Below the pieces are notes generated by a model. The model had not been told where the DNA came from. It searched no databases and saw only the letters and a list, made by a program, of their open reading frames with translations. A DNA stretch of 60,521 nt from Circinella minor (taxonomy: Eukaryota; Mucoromycota; Mucoromycetes; Mucorales; Lichtheimiaceae). Every line of letters starts with the position of its first letter. The stretch's first letter is position 1. The translations under genes were made by a program, and so were the position numbers. This document shows, in pieces, positions 1 through 11,319 of the stretch. The stretch spans positions 1-60,521 of the forward strand of contig JAEPRB010000237.1 of assembly GCA_016758965.1 (NCBI GenBank), written 5' to 3'.

Positions 1-143
1 ATTACTCAGCGACAAGATTTTCAAAAAATGCGACTTTAATTTTAGAGCATGTGACATTAATTTTGTTGCCAAGCGACATTGATTTTTATTGGCTTGCGAC
101 ATTGATTTCTACTAGCTGCGACATTACGTTTCGGAAACCCTGT
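1..143. mobile_element. Right end of a Tc1/mariner-like element running off the window
   Basis: The first 143 bases end in CCCTG followed by TA and carry several spaced copies of a GCGACATT word. The same terminal pattern, in both orientations, bounds the element at 31632-33309, so this looks like the right terminus of a related copy whose body lies left of the window. A TA next to the end fits Tc1/mariner insertion. No transposase is visible here. Confidence 0.5.
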
Positions 144-541
144 ACACAAAATAAACCACACAAAAAAAAAAAAAAAATCACGCTAACCAAGTTTGTTTGA
201 TCTGCGTCTGAATAATAGAAAAGACCAAACTTTATATAATTTTTTTTTTATAGCCAATGAATTAATCGGATCAAAAGTTTCTGTGTTATGTTCCGTTAAG
301 ACCATAGACAAAAAGTGAAATTATTATGATTTAGAACAATAAGGGCTTTTTAAAATAATATTAATAAAAAAAAAGAAGTAAAAACAAAAAGATATAGAGA
401 TAATTAATTCGAAAAATGTGATTGCGAGCGGGATTTGGTGAGATGATGTGGTGATGATAATAATGATGATGATGCTAGCGGGTTAATTGTGTACATTTTT
501 AAAAGGTTGTATATTATTATTGTATATGTTGATCAAAAAGA

Positions 542-826
542 TTAAGTGGTAAGCTTGCTGTACAAAAGAGGGGTATATTGAATAACAGTCATTGCTGATA
601 ATGCAATGATACTAAGCAAAATGATATCTTTAAAAAGAAAAAAGTAAGTATCAAAAACTCCTAGATAAAAAAAAAAAAAAGAAGTGAAAGAAAAACAAGT
701 AGAAAACGACTTACTGAATAAAGCTTTCTCCCAAGGTTCTAACATGTACAATACACTTTGTACTTCGTACTTGTAGATTAATGTCGAGATTGAACTTGAA
801 AGTCCTTTATTAGATGTAGATGCCAT
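542..826 (-). CDS. Serine palmitoyltransferase small subunit (SPTSS-like)
   Basis: Two exons, 826-715 and 660-542, give 76 residues. The core Y-K-Y-E-V-Q-S-V-L-Y-M-L-E-P-W-E-K closely matches the conserved heart of animal SPTSSA/B (LYMLEPWE), and a single hydrophobic segment follows at about residues 38-66. Family members are about 70-80 residues, so length fits. Known role: a small ER membrane subunit that activates serine palmitoyltransferase, the first step of sphingolipid synthesis. The intron (714-661) is 54 nt, divisible by three and without a stop, so the unspliced message stays open and would code 94 residues. I prefer splicing because GTAAGT and CTAG ends are present and the retained part is Ser/Phe-rich. 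The start is the first Met and leaves an N-terminus of ordinary length. The gene stands alone, back to back with RPS15. Confidence 0.82.
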   Translation of the reverse strand: MASTSNKGLSSSISTLIYKYEVQSVLYMLEPWEKALFSKSFSTCFSFTSFFFFYLGVFDTYFFLFKDIILLSIIALSAMTVIQYTPLLYSKLTT

Positions 827-1772
827 GTTGTAGAATAGAAAAAAAAAGGGGGTAAAAGATAAATAGGAAGAGAGAAAGGAGAGAGGAAAACTTGGGGCAA
901 AAAAAAAAAAAAGAAAGGACTTTGTGAGACAGGAGTTTGATTCTCAGTCTCAGGTTTGAAAGTTTCCTAGGTTCCCCATTTATCGTCAAGGCTCTTGTCC
1001 AATAGTTTAGTATAACAAGCCTCTTTTTTGTTCGAAAAAGGAAAACTTCAAACTAATGAGTGGATTGCTTGCATGGTTTATCCCTTGGATTAAAAAGTCG
1101 ATAGATTTTTTTTTTCATTTGGTTCAACCGTTTAAACAGAGTATAGTTTTTTAGTGGTTGTAAATGGTATAAAAATAGAACTGTTTTATTTTAAAAGGTA
1201 TATTATCAATTAATAAATTGGGAAAACTTGCTGCTCTTTAACTTTATATGTAGATATAATACCAAACAGTTAGAAAATTATTTAACAAAGAAGTACTAGT
1301 AATTACAAGGAAAAGATGGAGAGGGAAATCAAAACCAACTGGTTTTCGGTTAAAGTGGCCACTTAATACATCGATATTAAACTACCTATTATTAAATAAT
1401 TCACCAGTATCATTATTATTATAATCTTTCTTTCTCTTTCAATCTATAATAATAATAATAATAATAATAATTAGATATTTTTTTTTCGTTATGAATTTGA
1501 AATATTGAATGGTTATAACATAATAATCAATAATTACAATAAAAAGTTGATATATTGAATATTTTAAAAGCATTTTAGCATTATTAATTTCTCGCATTGG
1601 TTTTTTGTACAGTTCTCCTCCCCCCCCCAAAACGTCCCTAATTGTTGACAATTTTGGTGTATACAAAATCTTATTGGACACAAAAGACCATCTATATCGG
1701 ACTTTAAATCCGCTGCAGAGCCCATGGAAGTACCGTCGCCGAGCAATCCAAAGGTCCTTCCTTTCAAACATT
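827..1772. other. Intergenic region between divergent SPT subunit and RPS15 genes
   Basis: This divergent interval must hold both promoters. It contains an (AAT)n stretch at 1447-1471, several poly-A/T runs and a C-rich box at about 1616-1628 some 150 bp before RPS15. Short open frames on both strands here have no recognisable similarity. I see no RNA gene. Confidence 0.4.
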
Positions 1773-2612
1773 ATGGTAAGTAAGGGTACCCTATAAGAAA
1801 TTATTAGGGATTGATGCATCTATTCATTAGAGAGGGTGTTGCATATGTGTGTGTGATAATGGATTCAACAAATGGATGGATTGATGTATCGATGGATGGA
1901 TTAAAAAAAAAAAGAGAAAACGAAAAGACGATGGATCAACTATATTTTTTTTGGAAACGAAACATTATTGAATCGCGAATAACGAAATTCTAATTTTATT
2001 ATTTAAAATTGTTATTATTACAATAATTATTATTAATAGGCTGAACAGCAAACTTCGAGAAAGAGAACTTTCCGCAAGTTCACCTACCGTGGTGTCGACC
2101 TTGACCAACTTTTGGATTTGTCCTCTGAACAATTCATGGAGTTGGTTCATGCCCGTGCTCGCAGACGTTTCCAACGCGGTTTGAAGCGTAAGCCCATGGG
2201 TCTCATCAAGAAGCTCCGCAAGGCAAAGAAGGAAGCTGCTTCTGACGAAAAGCCTGCTACTGTCAAGACCCACCTTCGTGACATGATCATCGTTCCTGAG
2301 ATGATTGGTTCCGTTGTTGGTGTTTACAACGGTAAGGTCTTCAACCAAGTCGATATCCGTGCTGAAATGGTTGGTCACTACTTGGGTGAATTCTCGTAAG
2401 TTTTAAATACATTTTATATTTTGTTTTGTTATATTATGAATGAAAAAGATGTCCATATATATATATATATATATGGATAGTATGAATCTATATGAAATAG
2501 GTTACTTAAATGAATTATTTTTAATCTATATAGTATCTCCTACAAGCCCGTTCGTCACGGTCGTCCTGGTATTGGTGCCACCCACTCTTCGAGATTCGTT
2601 CCTCTTAAGTAA
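1773..2612 (+). CDS. RPS15: 40S ribosomal protein S15 (uS19)
   Basis: Exon 1 is only the start codon (1773-1775), followed at once by a GTAAGTAAG donor; exon 2 is 2040-2395 and exon 3 is 2534-2612, giving 145 residues, the usual length. The protein begins M-A-E-Q-Q-T and contains [11 protein letters not shown] and the family hallmark [14 protein letters not shown]. It ends [19 protein letters not shown]. Known role: small-subunit head protein near the decoding region. Codon use is much more C-ending (AAG, CGT, GTC, ACC) than in neighbouring genes, as expected for a very highly expressed gene. The first intron (1776-2039) is long for this window. Confidence 0.97.
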
Positions 2613-3002
2613 AAGGATTCTCAAGAGAGAAATAAAAATCAGTACAATCTTGTCTTTTTTTTGTACTAGTCAAAAAGATACAATTACAACATATTTTTTA
2701 TTATTATTGTTATTTATGAGTTGTGTGGTCATTGATGGAGTAATTGATAGAACGTATATATGTATAGTTTGAAAAGGGTACGATTTATTATTTTGGAAGT
2801 AGTTAAGGGTGAACTTATATATTCTAATATGAGTAAGACTATTTGGTTTCAAAATTGTGGATTGGATGTTCAATTTAAGCAAAAGCAAATGCTTTATTGG
2901 GATGATGGTGATAAAACATATCATTAGGGAACACGCCACCATTACCTAGATATATTTATAAGTTAATAATTATTTCTTTCTTTAAGCACTGTATTCAATT
3001 TA
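2613..3002. other. Convergent 3' intergenic region
   Basis: Between the stop codons of RPS15 and the His-rich repeat gene. It is AT-rich and must hold both polyadenylation regions. The two open frames crossing it (near 2440-2772 and 2670-2942) have low-complexity products and overlap RPS15 intron or exon sequence, so I do not call genes. Confidence 0.4.
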
Positions 3003-4487
3003 TTATGCAAGAGTATAGTTACCAGTATTTTTTGGAGCAGCTAATCGTGGACTATATCCACCATCTTTCTTCTTTGCTGCCATGGATAAGGCTTTGTTGG
3101 GATGGTGATGGAAATACATATCGTTCATTACATCTACGCGTCCTACAAATAGTATAATAGAACATGTGAGGCTTTTTACTATAATAAATGTATCTTTTTA
3201 AAAAAATAAACTTACCATCACTATGGCTTGGATTATTAGCTGCCATAGCCATGGCTTTACTTGGATGGTGGTGGTAATACATGTCGTTCTTCACATCCAC
3301 ACGACCTTTTAAATAAAAATAGAGCATGTGAGATTTTTACATTAACAAATGTGTTTTATTTTATTTTTTAAAGTTCTTACCGTCACTATGACTAGGATCA
3401 TTCTTAGCAGCCATTGCCATGGCTTTGCTTGGATGATGATGATAATACATATCGTTCTTTACATCCACACGACCTTTTAAATAAATAGAATACAATAAGT
3501 GAGTAAAATACCAGCTGTATATTATTTCCTTAAATAAACTCACCATCACTATGGCTCGGATCATTCTTGGCGGCCATGGCCATAGCTTTGTTTGGATGAT
3601 GATGATAATACATATCGTTCTTTACATCCACACGTCCTTTTAAATAAAATATAGAGCCTATGAGATTTCTACAATGACAAATATGATTTTTTTTTCTTCA
3701 AATAAACTCACCGTCACTATGGCTCGGATCATTCTTAGCGGCCATGGCCATGGCTTTGCTTGGGTGATGATGATAATACATATCGTTCTTTACATCCACA
3801 CGACCTTTTTAAATAAATAGAATACAATAAATGAATAAAATATCAGCTGTATATTATTTCCTTAAGTAAACTCACCATCACTATGGCTGGGATCATTCTT
3901 GGCGGCCATGGCCATGGCCTTACTTGGATGATGATGATAATACATATCGTTCTTTACATCCACACGACCTTTTAAATAAAATATAGAGCCTATGAGATTT
4001 CTACAATAACAAATATGATTTTTTTTTCTTCAAATAAACTCACCATCACTATGGCTCGGATCATTCTTAGCGGCCATTGCCATGGCTTTGCTTGGATGAT
4101 GGTGATAATACATATCGTTCTTTACATCCACACGACCTTTTAAATAATAAAATATAACTTGTGAGTACAATAACAATTGTATTTTCTTTCTTAAATAAAT
4201 TTACCGTCACTATGGCTCGGATCATTCTTAGCTGCCATTGCCATAGCTTTGTTAGGATGATGATGAAAATACATATCATTCATCATATCTACTCGGCCTA
4301 CATATATAATAATATGTTACATAAATTTATGTTTTTTTTTTCAAGCAGACTCATCCGTTTCTTTATTTCTCTTTCTCTTTTTCCTTTTCGTTTTTTTTTA
4401 AGTACCATCATTATCACTGCCTGTTACACCTATAACAGCATAACCAATAAGTAATGGGATGGCTACTACAGTCCAAATACTTTTCAT
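3003..4487 (-). CDS. Secreted or membrane His-rich protein; eight 31-residue repeats, one per exon
   Basis: I assemble nine exons: 4487-4406, 4297-4205, 4136-4044, 3968-3876, 3804-3712, 3636-3544, 3473-3381, 3305-3216 and 3142-3003, totalling 289 residues. Exon 1 codes a hydrophobic N-terminus (M-K-S-I-W-T-V-V-A-I-P-L-L-I-G-Y), a likely signal peptide or anchor. Each of exons 2-8, and the first part of exon 9, codes one repeat with the consensus G-R-V-D-V-K-N-D-M-Y-Y-H-H-H-P followed by S-K-A-M-A-M-A-A-K-N-D-P-S-H-S-D. Exons 2-7 are exactly 93 nt, exon 8 is 90 nt, and all introns are phase 1, so exons can be lost or gained without frame loss. Exon 9 adds a tail ending N-Y-T-L-A. The H-H-H-P cluster could bind metal; that is inference. 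I recognise no family. First-intron donor (GTACTT) is weak. Length is firmly supported because all frames join. Confidence 0.85.
3381..4043 (-). repeat. Tandem duplication of a two-exon, about 332-bp unit
   Basis: Positions 3712-4043 and 3381-3711 are near-identical head-to-tail copies. Each holds intron a, exon, intron b, exon of the His-rich gene. Intron a (containing TAGAGCCTATGAGATTTCTA) and intron b (containing CAGCTGTATATTATTTCCTT) recur in both copies with only a few differences, so this duplication is much younger than the other repeats in the gene. Confidence 0.85.
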
Positions 4488-5150
4488 TATGTGATTTTTT
4501 TTATTCAAAGTTTTTTTTTGAAAAATAAAATAAAAAAAAAAAAGAGAAAATTATATTGAAGGGATGGGGGTTGGAACAAATAAGCAAAAGTTAACTTCTT
4601 GATTTTGATCATGGGTTGAAACTTACCCCCCCATCTATCATTATCTCCAACTTATAAAATGTTGAGGGGTGGGGTTAAAGATGAAGATATAAACCCTTGG
4701 ATTCAACATAGATGGTTCCTTTTTTTTTATTATTCTTGGTGTCTAAATGTAATATCAAAACATGTATTAGGATAACTTTTTAAATATGTTCCATATATAT
4801 AATGTAAAATACAATGAAATAAAATTGCACTGATTTGTTAAAAAGCCTGTGTACCCACAAGGTTGCATTTTTCTTTCCTCTTTTGTCAAATATAATCAAC
4901 CAAAATAAAATTATTTGAGGTCGATATAAAAGTTTATAGTCATAGTAAAATTGGGGGGAGGGGGGGTTGGTTTGCTCATGACAAACGAATAGCTCAAGTT
5001 AACTTAAACGAGGTTAAAAGAAATAATTAAACAAAAAGGACCGGGCGGAGCTGTTCTATTTGACAAAAATAAAGAGCAAACATTCTTTTTATTAAAACAA
5101 AATTATCGACCCCATATATATATATTACTTCACTCACTAGTTTTGCGCAT
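4488..5150. promoter_or_regulatory. Shared upstream region of His-rich gene and TMEM94-like gene
   Basis: A 663-bp divergent interval. It holds poly-A/T tracts, a C-rich box at about 4626-4633, a G-rich run at about 4951-4967 and a short TA repeat about 40 bp before the TMEM94-like start codon. No conserved operator can be named. No gene is visible in it. Confidence 0.4.
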
Positions 5151-8100
5151 ATGACGGATGGTCCAGGCAGAATTGCTTCGGATACAACACACCTTTCACG
5201 GTCTACCATTTCTGATCGATCGGCCAATTCAACATCCTCACAAACACCATTAAATCAGCCAACGAGTAATTATAATTATAAAAATGGTGAATCCAGCAAT
5301 ACCAACAAAAAAGAAGAACCACACCATCCCGAAGAAAACACAACTTATTTTTTATTAGATATTAATGACGAGGACGATAATAATTATGACAGCAGCTTTG
5401 ACATTCGATCCAATCGACGTTCTGCTCAAAGTAATGTCAGTGTTCGAAGTAGTAGTAGCAGTAGTAGCAGTTCTTCAGGCTCTAGTGTTTCAGCTCAGGT
5501 TGTTATTGATCATGGCAATTCATTACCGCGACGATTGGATAAACGGATTGCACGTCGATTAGGGCGTTCCGATAATGAAGAATCAGAAAGTGACTATGCA
5601 TATAGTTATACACCACGTCCACAACAACAGACTGGTCAAGGCGATGATGGTGAACGTGTGACACATCCATGCTCAAACGATGACGATAACGACCAAATGA
5701 GTGGATCAAAACAACAACAACAGCAACAAACGAATATCACATCACCTACAGGAAGAGATGATAGTGATGATTATCATCATCATCAACTTAATCAACGAGA
5801 TAATTCAATTAAGGATGTTCAGGGAATGACGGTTTATACTGATGAAGATGATGATTTAATGGAAGAGGTGCCAAGTTGGGATCATGGACGCATACGACGA
5901 CATGAAGATGATGAATTACATGAAAATAGTCCTTATGATGGTGAAGATGAAGGTGTTCCTCATCAACATCGACATCATAATCATCATCGAAAACCAAGAA
6001 AACGAATTAATCGTCTTCGACAAGAAGAATTACAATCTCATTCTTGGAGTCGTCGTGAAAGTCAACAAAAAGTTCGTCGATCTGGTTTGACGAGTGAAGA
6101 GGCTTTACAGTAATCATCATCCTCTTTTTTTTTTTTTTTTTTTTTTTTGGACTTTCTGTAAAATGAACTAATAATTAATGTTTCAATTAGAAAGTTACTA
6201 TCTGTTGCAACCCAGATTTTAGAAGACAAACGAACACAAATTGCAAAAAAAATATGTAAGTTTATAATAATTGATTTGATCAAATAGATTTAAAGTATAT
6301 AAGTTAAAAGTATACTCATATAGCTTTTTTTTTTTTTATAAATTAAAATTAAAATTAAAAAAAAAAAAAAGCTGTGACAGATTGGGTATTTCGTCCATGG
6401 ACAATACTTGGTTTGTTAACTGGATTTGCACTATTGACATTTTATATCGCTGGTTATTTTGTAAGTGATCCATATCAATTCCGTTTGACAGGTGCACTTG
6501 TCGAAGCATTGTTAGTTTTGGCAATGGTAGCATGGAACGGATATTTATACCATCGAGAACAAAAAATGACGTTATATGAAATGACAAATCGAGCAGCGAC
6601 AATTATTGAAGCATTAGAAAGAAGTGGTATGAATATGGTTCAGGTAAATCAATTTGATAAATCAATAAGTATAAAAGATACAAAGCATTTATTCACACGT
6701 ATATATGTGCATATAGGATACTCGAATACCCTTTATTCCATCCATGTCTGTTGCTAGAGTAGTTCGAGACGGTGTTGTACGTATATTCCCTGTCAATTTA
6801 CTGGTGGAAGGAGATGTTGTTGAAATGCTTTATGGAGACGTAGCACCTGGAAGAATGAAATATATACATAAACCTACAACAGGATCCTTTAATGATCTTT
6901 CTAATATCGAACAACTACAACAACAAAACGATACTTCATCTAAAGAAGAAGGAGCATACCCATTAGAAACTAGAGAATATTATCTTGCCAAAGATCAAGT
7001 ATTTAAACCATCATTTTTTGGTATACCACCCCCAACAGGTCTTTTAGAGGAATACCTTAGAGCACGTGGACGACATCAATTTATCTTACTCGAAACACCC
7101 CTTGAAAAAAACATGCGAGTTGCTCTTGCTCCAAAACGACCTGATACAGTTTTAACAGTAGAAGCACGAATACTTGAAAAGATTTTTTATCGTTATATTG
7201 TTTGGATTGTCATTGGTGTTGAATTAATGATCAATTTGCTTCGATTCGGTCTCAGGGATAAACTTGTCAATGGTTTCCCAACGGATCAACTTTTGGAATT
7301 GGTATCCGCTATGCCCTTTTATTCAATTTTGCCGTTATTACCCTTTTGTTTACCTAGTTTGTGGTTGGTTGCACGAAGTTTTGGAAATGCACAATTATTA
7401 ATTTTATTTGAGGCACTTCAAATTTCCAAGACTGAATATGAAGATGATGATGAAGTGGATGAATTTGATACAGAAGCTCCACCACCAACAAAAGATGTTG
7501 AATTAAGTCCTAGTAAGTTTTTATTAAATATCTTGTCCTTTTTTTTTTTTCGCTAATATATATATACCCTTTTTTTTTTTTTTTTTGTGATATATTAGAT
7601 GTTGTGTGGGATCGATTTTGTTCGTTATTAATTAAATGGGATCGATTGTCCTTGACCAGATCAACAAATTTACTTGAGTCACTTGGAAGTACGACAGTTA
7701 TTTGTTCTTTGGATAGAGAAGGGACAATTGCAAATGTAATGTATAGTTTATAAAAGATTTTAAGTTAGTAGAGAACAAGTAGCTAATTATTACTTTTTTT
7801 TTTAAAAAAAAAAAATCTTCATATAGCCTTTTCCTACTGTAGAGCAATTAATGTTTCCTGATAAAGATGATATTCGATATTTAGACGTAGAAGATGATTC
7901 TGATGAAGAACTTGGACTTAAATTTGAAGATAATGATTGGGAACAATATATTCCGTATGTAAAATTGAATAGAGCAAAAAAAAAAAAAAAAAAAACTGTT
8001 ATAAAATAGGGAAGTATGATTCTAACATTTTTGTTATTATACCAAATCTATAGTTCTTTAAAACCAGTAGGATTAAACTTTATGTTGAATACTAATTGTG

Positions 8101-11100
8101 GTGTACTACAAGGAAGAAAACGATCTGAATATCATCGACGTCGTTCCAAGCTACATGTTTATGGACGAACATCACCTGCTAGACAAAGTAAGTAGTATTT
8201 ATTTCTTGTAATATGTTCTCCCATCTTGAATATTTAATAACATAAAAAAATTATTATGTATCACAGCATGTTTATGTAGACTTGGAAAATGTATTGGTTT
8301 TAAAGAAGAAGCACTCAGATCATTTGCTTTAAGAGCTGAAATATATGCATTTGCTCCATACCATGAAATACTCAATGCAACACGTTATCAGTATAGTCAA
8401 TATTATCAATTTGAAGTACCTAATGCATTATCTACTGTTTTTGAAGAAAGATCATCCGGTTTGTAATTAATTAAATAGGATTACTATTACTATAATTATT
8501 GTTCTAACATAGCATCTCAAATTGATGTATATTATATAGGAAGTTATCAACTCTTAACCGATGGTCACCCATCTTTGGTACTTGATAAATGTTCAGATTA
8601 TTGGGATGGCAATGGCTTACAAACAATGTGTCATACTGTAAGTAAGGAAAAAAATAAATAAATAAATAAATAAAAGGTTACAAAATTTACTCATATATCA
8701 TATCGATTAAACTTTTTTTTAGATGGAAAAAAAGATTAATGATTTTTTTCAAAATGCTATGGTACATGATATGCAATGTATTGCTTATGCATATCGACCG
8801 ATTAATACATTAGATGGACATCGAATTCCATTTTTAAATCCTGTAGATGATGATACAGAAGATCCTGGTTGTGCATTTGTCGTATTACCTTATAAACCTC
8901 CTAGTTCAGATACTTCTAGTTCAGACAGTAGTAGTACAAGTAGTAGTAGTAGTAGTAGCACTGAAAGTGAAGAAATATTACCATCTCCAGCAGCTCAAGC
9001 TATTGCAACAAATCTTGCTCAAGTAACCGAATCACCCTCAATATCATTTACTGATGCACCATTACTTTTGGAAAATGATAATAATCAAGAAGAAGAAGAA
9101 GAAGAAGAAGAAGAAGAAGAAAAAGACTTGTTGGCCGCACCATCATTAATAAGTAAACGCCAACGACGAAAACGGTTATCAAGAGCATCCATAGCCACTA
9201 CTGATACGGGAGGTACGACTGATTATTCATTTGAAGAAGATGAACCAGTAGATGAACAACAAGAAGAAATGTTTTATAAAGAAGTCGTCAAAGGTCAAAT
9301 TTTCCTTGGTATGACAGCAATGTGTCATCAACCGAAACAGGTAAATATATATAATAACAGAACAAAAAAAGCAGCGTTTTTTTTTTATTATTATTGAAGA
9401 GATTAAGGAAAATGAATTGTAAAAAACTTTAAAATTAGAACGTTGTGGACTTTATTGAAGATTTAGGTTTAGCAGGAATTCGATTTGTTAATTTTTCTCC
9501 AACAGCAGAAAGGGAATCCAAAGGTAAGGGGATGGGGGGTAGTTGGTTTAAGAAAAAAAAAAGTTGAGTTTAATTAAAAATTAAAAACCAAAAAAAAAAA
9601 TTAGCATTTGCCGAAAGATTGGGGTTAGAAACAGATTGGAATAGTTGTATATTACTTTCAAGTCCAGATGATGAAAATTGTGGTAATGGTTATCTTCAAA
9701 CACATGATATAAAAGCTCAACTTCCACGTGGTATCGATCAAATTCGTCGACATCTTGAAGATGTAGATGATATTCCACTTCATGTTTCATTATTTGCTGA
9801 ATGTACACCAGAAGCTATCAAGGAAATGATTCGTATTTTTCAAGATTATGGTGAAGTTGTATGCTGTATTGGTAATGCATTAAATGCAAAAAATACTGAA
9901 TCATTTGCATTAGTAAGTTTTTTTTTTTTTTTTAAAAAAAACAAACCCCCTTCTTTCATGTAATGCAGTAGTTTTCAACCTGGGAAAAAAAAATATGAAA
10001 TTTACTTGTTTTTTATTAGGCTGATATGAGTATTGCTATGGAACCAATGCATACTCGAGCTCAAAGTAAAGGTCGTTTATCATTAAGTGGACGACAACCA
10101 CCATTAGCAGTAGGAGCTTCGTTAGTAAGCTTACCGTGTGGATTATTCATGCAATATGAAACCAGCTTGTACGCCGTAACACAAATGATTCGAGATGCAA
10201 GGAGGTTAATGAGCTGCATTCGAATGGTAAAATATTTTTCTTATTACACAAAAAAATGAAGTAGAATAAGGTATTCACACGACAGATGCATTCTTTTTTT
10301 TTATAATAGGGGTTCGCTTTTTATGTTGGTGCTTGTATCTCATTGACATTGATTCAGATTTTATGTTCCTGTATGCTATTACCATCTCCATTAACAGGTT
10401 ATCAAATTTTATGGATTATGTGGATTATATTACCTATTCTTTCTTTATCAATGTTATTTACCCCACATGATGATAATATTATGCTTCTCATGCCAGGTGA
10501 GTTGTATATCATTATTTATGTTGAAGCACATGTAGGCACATTACAAATAAAATTGACAAAACTTTATTTTGATTTTTATAGGTAAAAATATTGAGCACCT
10601 GACAGGTTTAACACGTTTCATGGTATACTTTGTATTACGTTATTTACCTTTAATAATAATATGTATAATTATTTATGCCATGTGAGTTTTATAGAAGAAA
10701 AATATCTCTCTCATTATATATATATATATTATCAAAAAATAATAACAAAAAATTTAATAATAGGACACTTATTTATTCTCTTGGTATCTCTGCATCACAA
10801 GCATTTGGTAGTTATGGTAACAACGGATGGTTACATTGGTCACACGAAGAGCAATGGGCTGTTTTATATGCTCAAAACTTTATGCTTATAGCTTTTGTTT
10901 GGTGTCTTGCATTCATGTCACCTTCATTTTTACATCGTACCTATTCACTTTATCATTCCATCCCATTTAAAAATAAGGTGTGGGTGGGTTCATTTTTCAT
11001 TGTGATAGCAATACAATTCGTTTTTTGTGCTGTATCAATAGTCAATGGACCTTTTCATTTATCCAAGATTCCTTGGTATGTTTATTTTCTTGGTTTCATT

Positions 11101-11319
11101 TGGCCTGTCATTGCCTTACCTGTACAAGAACTTGTCAAAATGCATGATGATAAAGAATTTACAAGGTTTCAAAAACGATCTAAACTTGAATTTAGTACAA
11201 AGGTAAAAAAAAAATAACTCTTTTTTATTTTCATTATTATTATTATTATTTGAAATAATATGAATGAGAAAATTAATTATAGAAATTCTTTTTAGCTTGG
11301 TATGCATTCGCCTCTTTAA
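5151..11319 (+). CDS. TMEM94: TMEM94/ERMA-like P-type ATPase family membrane protein
   Basis: Seventeen exons join in frame to 1582 residues: 5151-6109, 6191-6255, 6372-6643, 6717-7512, 7599-7735, 7827-7954, 8054-8187, 8267-8458, 8540-8637, 8723-9340, 9439-9523, 9605-9912, 10020-10226, 10310-10496, 10582-10681, 10764-11202 and 11296-11319. An acidic, Ser/Gln/His-rich N-terminal 320 residues precede two membrane segments (about 345-400). Next come an actuator-like part (L-L-V-E-G-D-V-V-E) and two more segments (about 585-660). The phosphorylation-site block L-D-R-E-G-T-I-A-N has Asp736, then a P/N-like region with an acidic insert (about 985-1130) including L-G-L-E-T-D-W-N-S. About six C-terminal membrane segments lie at 1330-1560. 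The end T-K-L-G-M-H-S-P-L resembles the TMEM94 C-terminus. TMEM94 has been described as an ER Mg2+-uptake ATPase (ERMA); that role here is inferred. D-R-E-G-T replaces the classical D-K-T-G-T. Confidence 0.85.
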
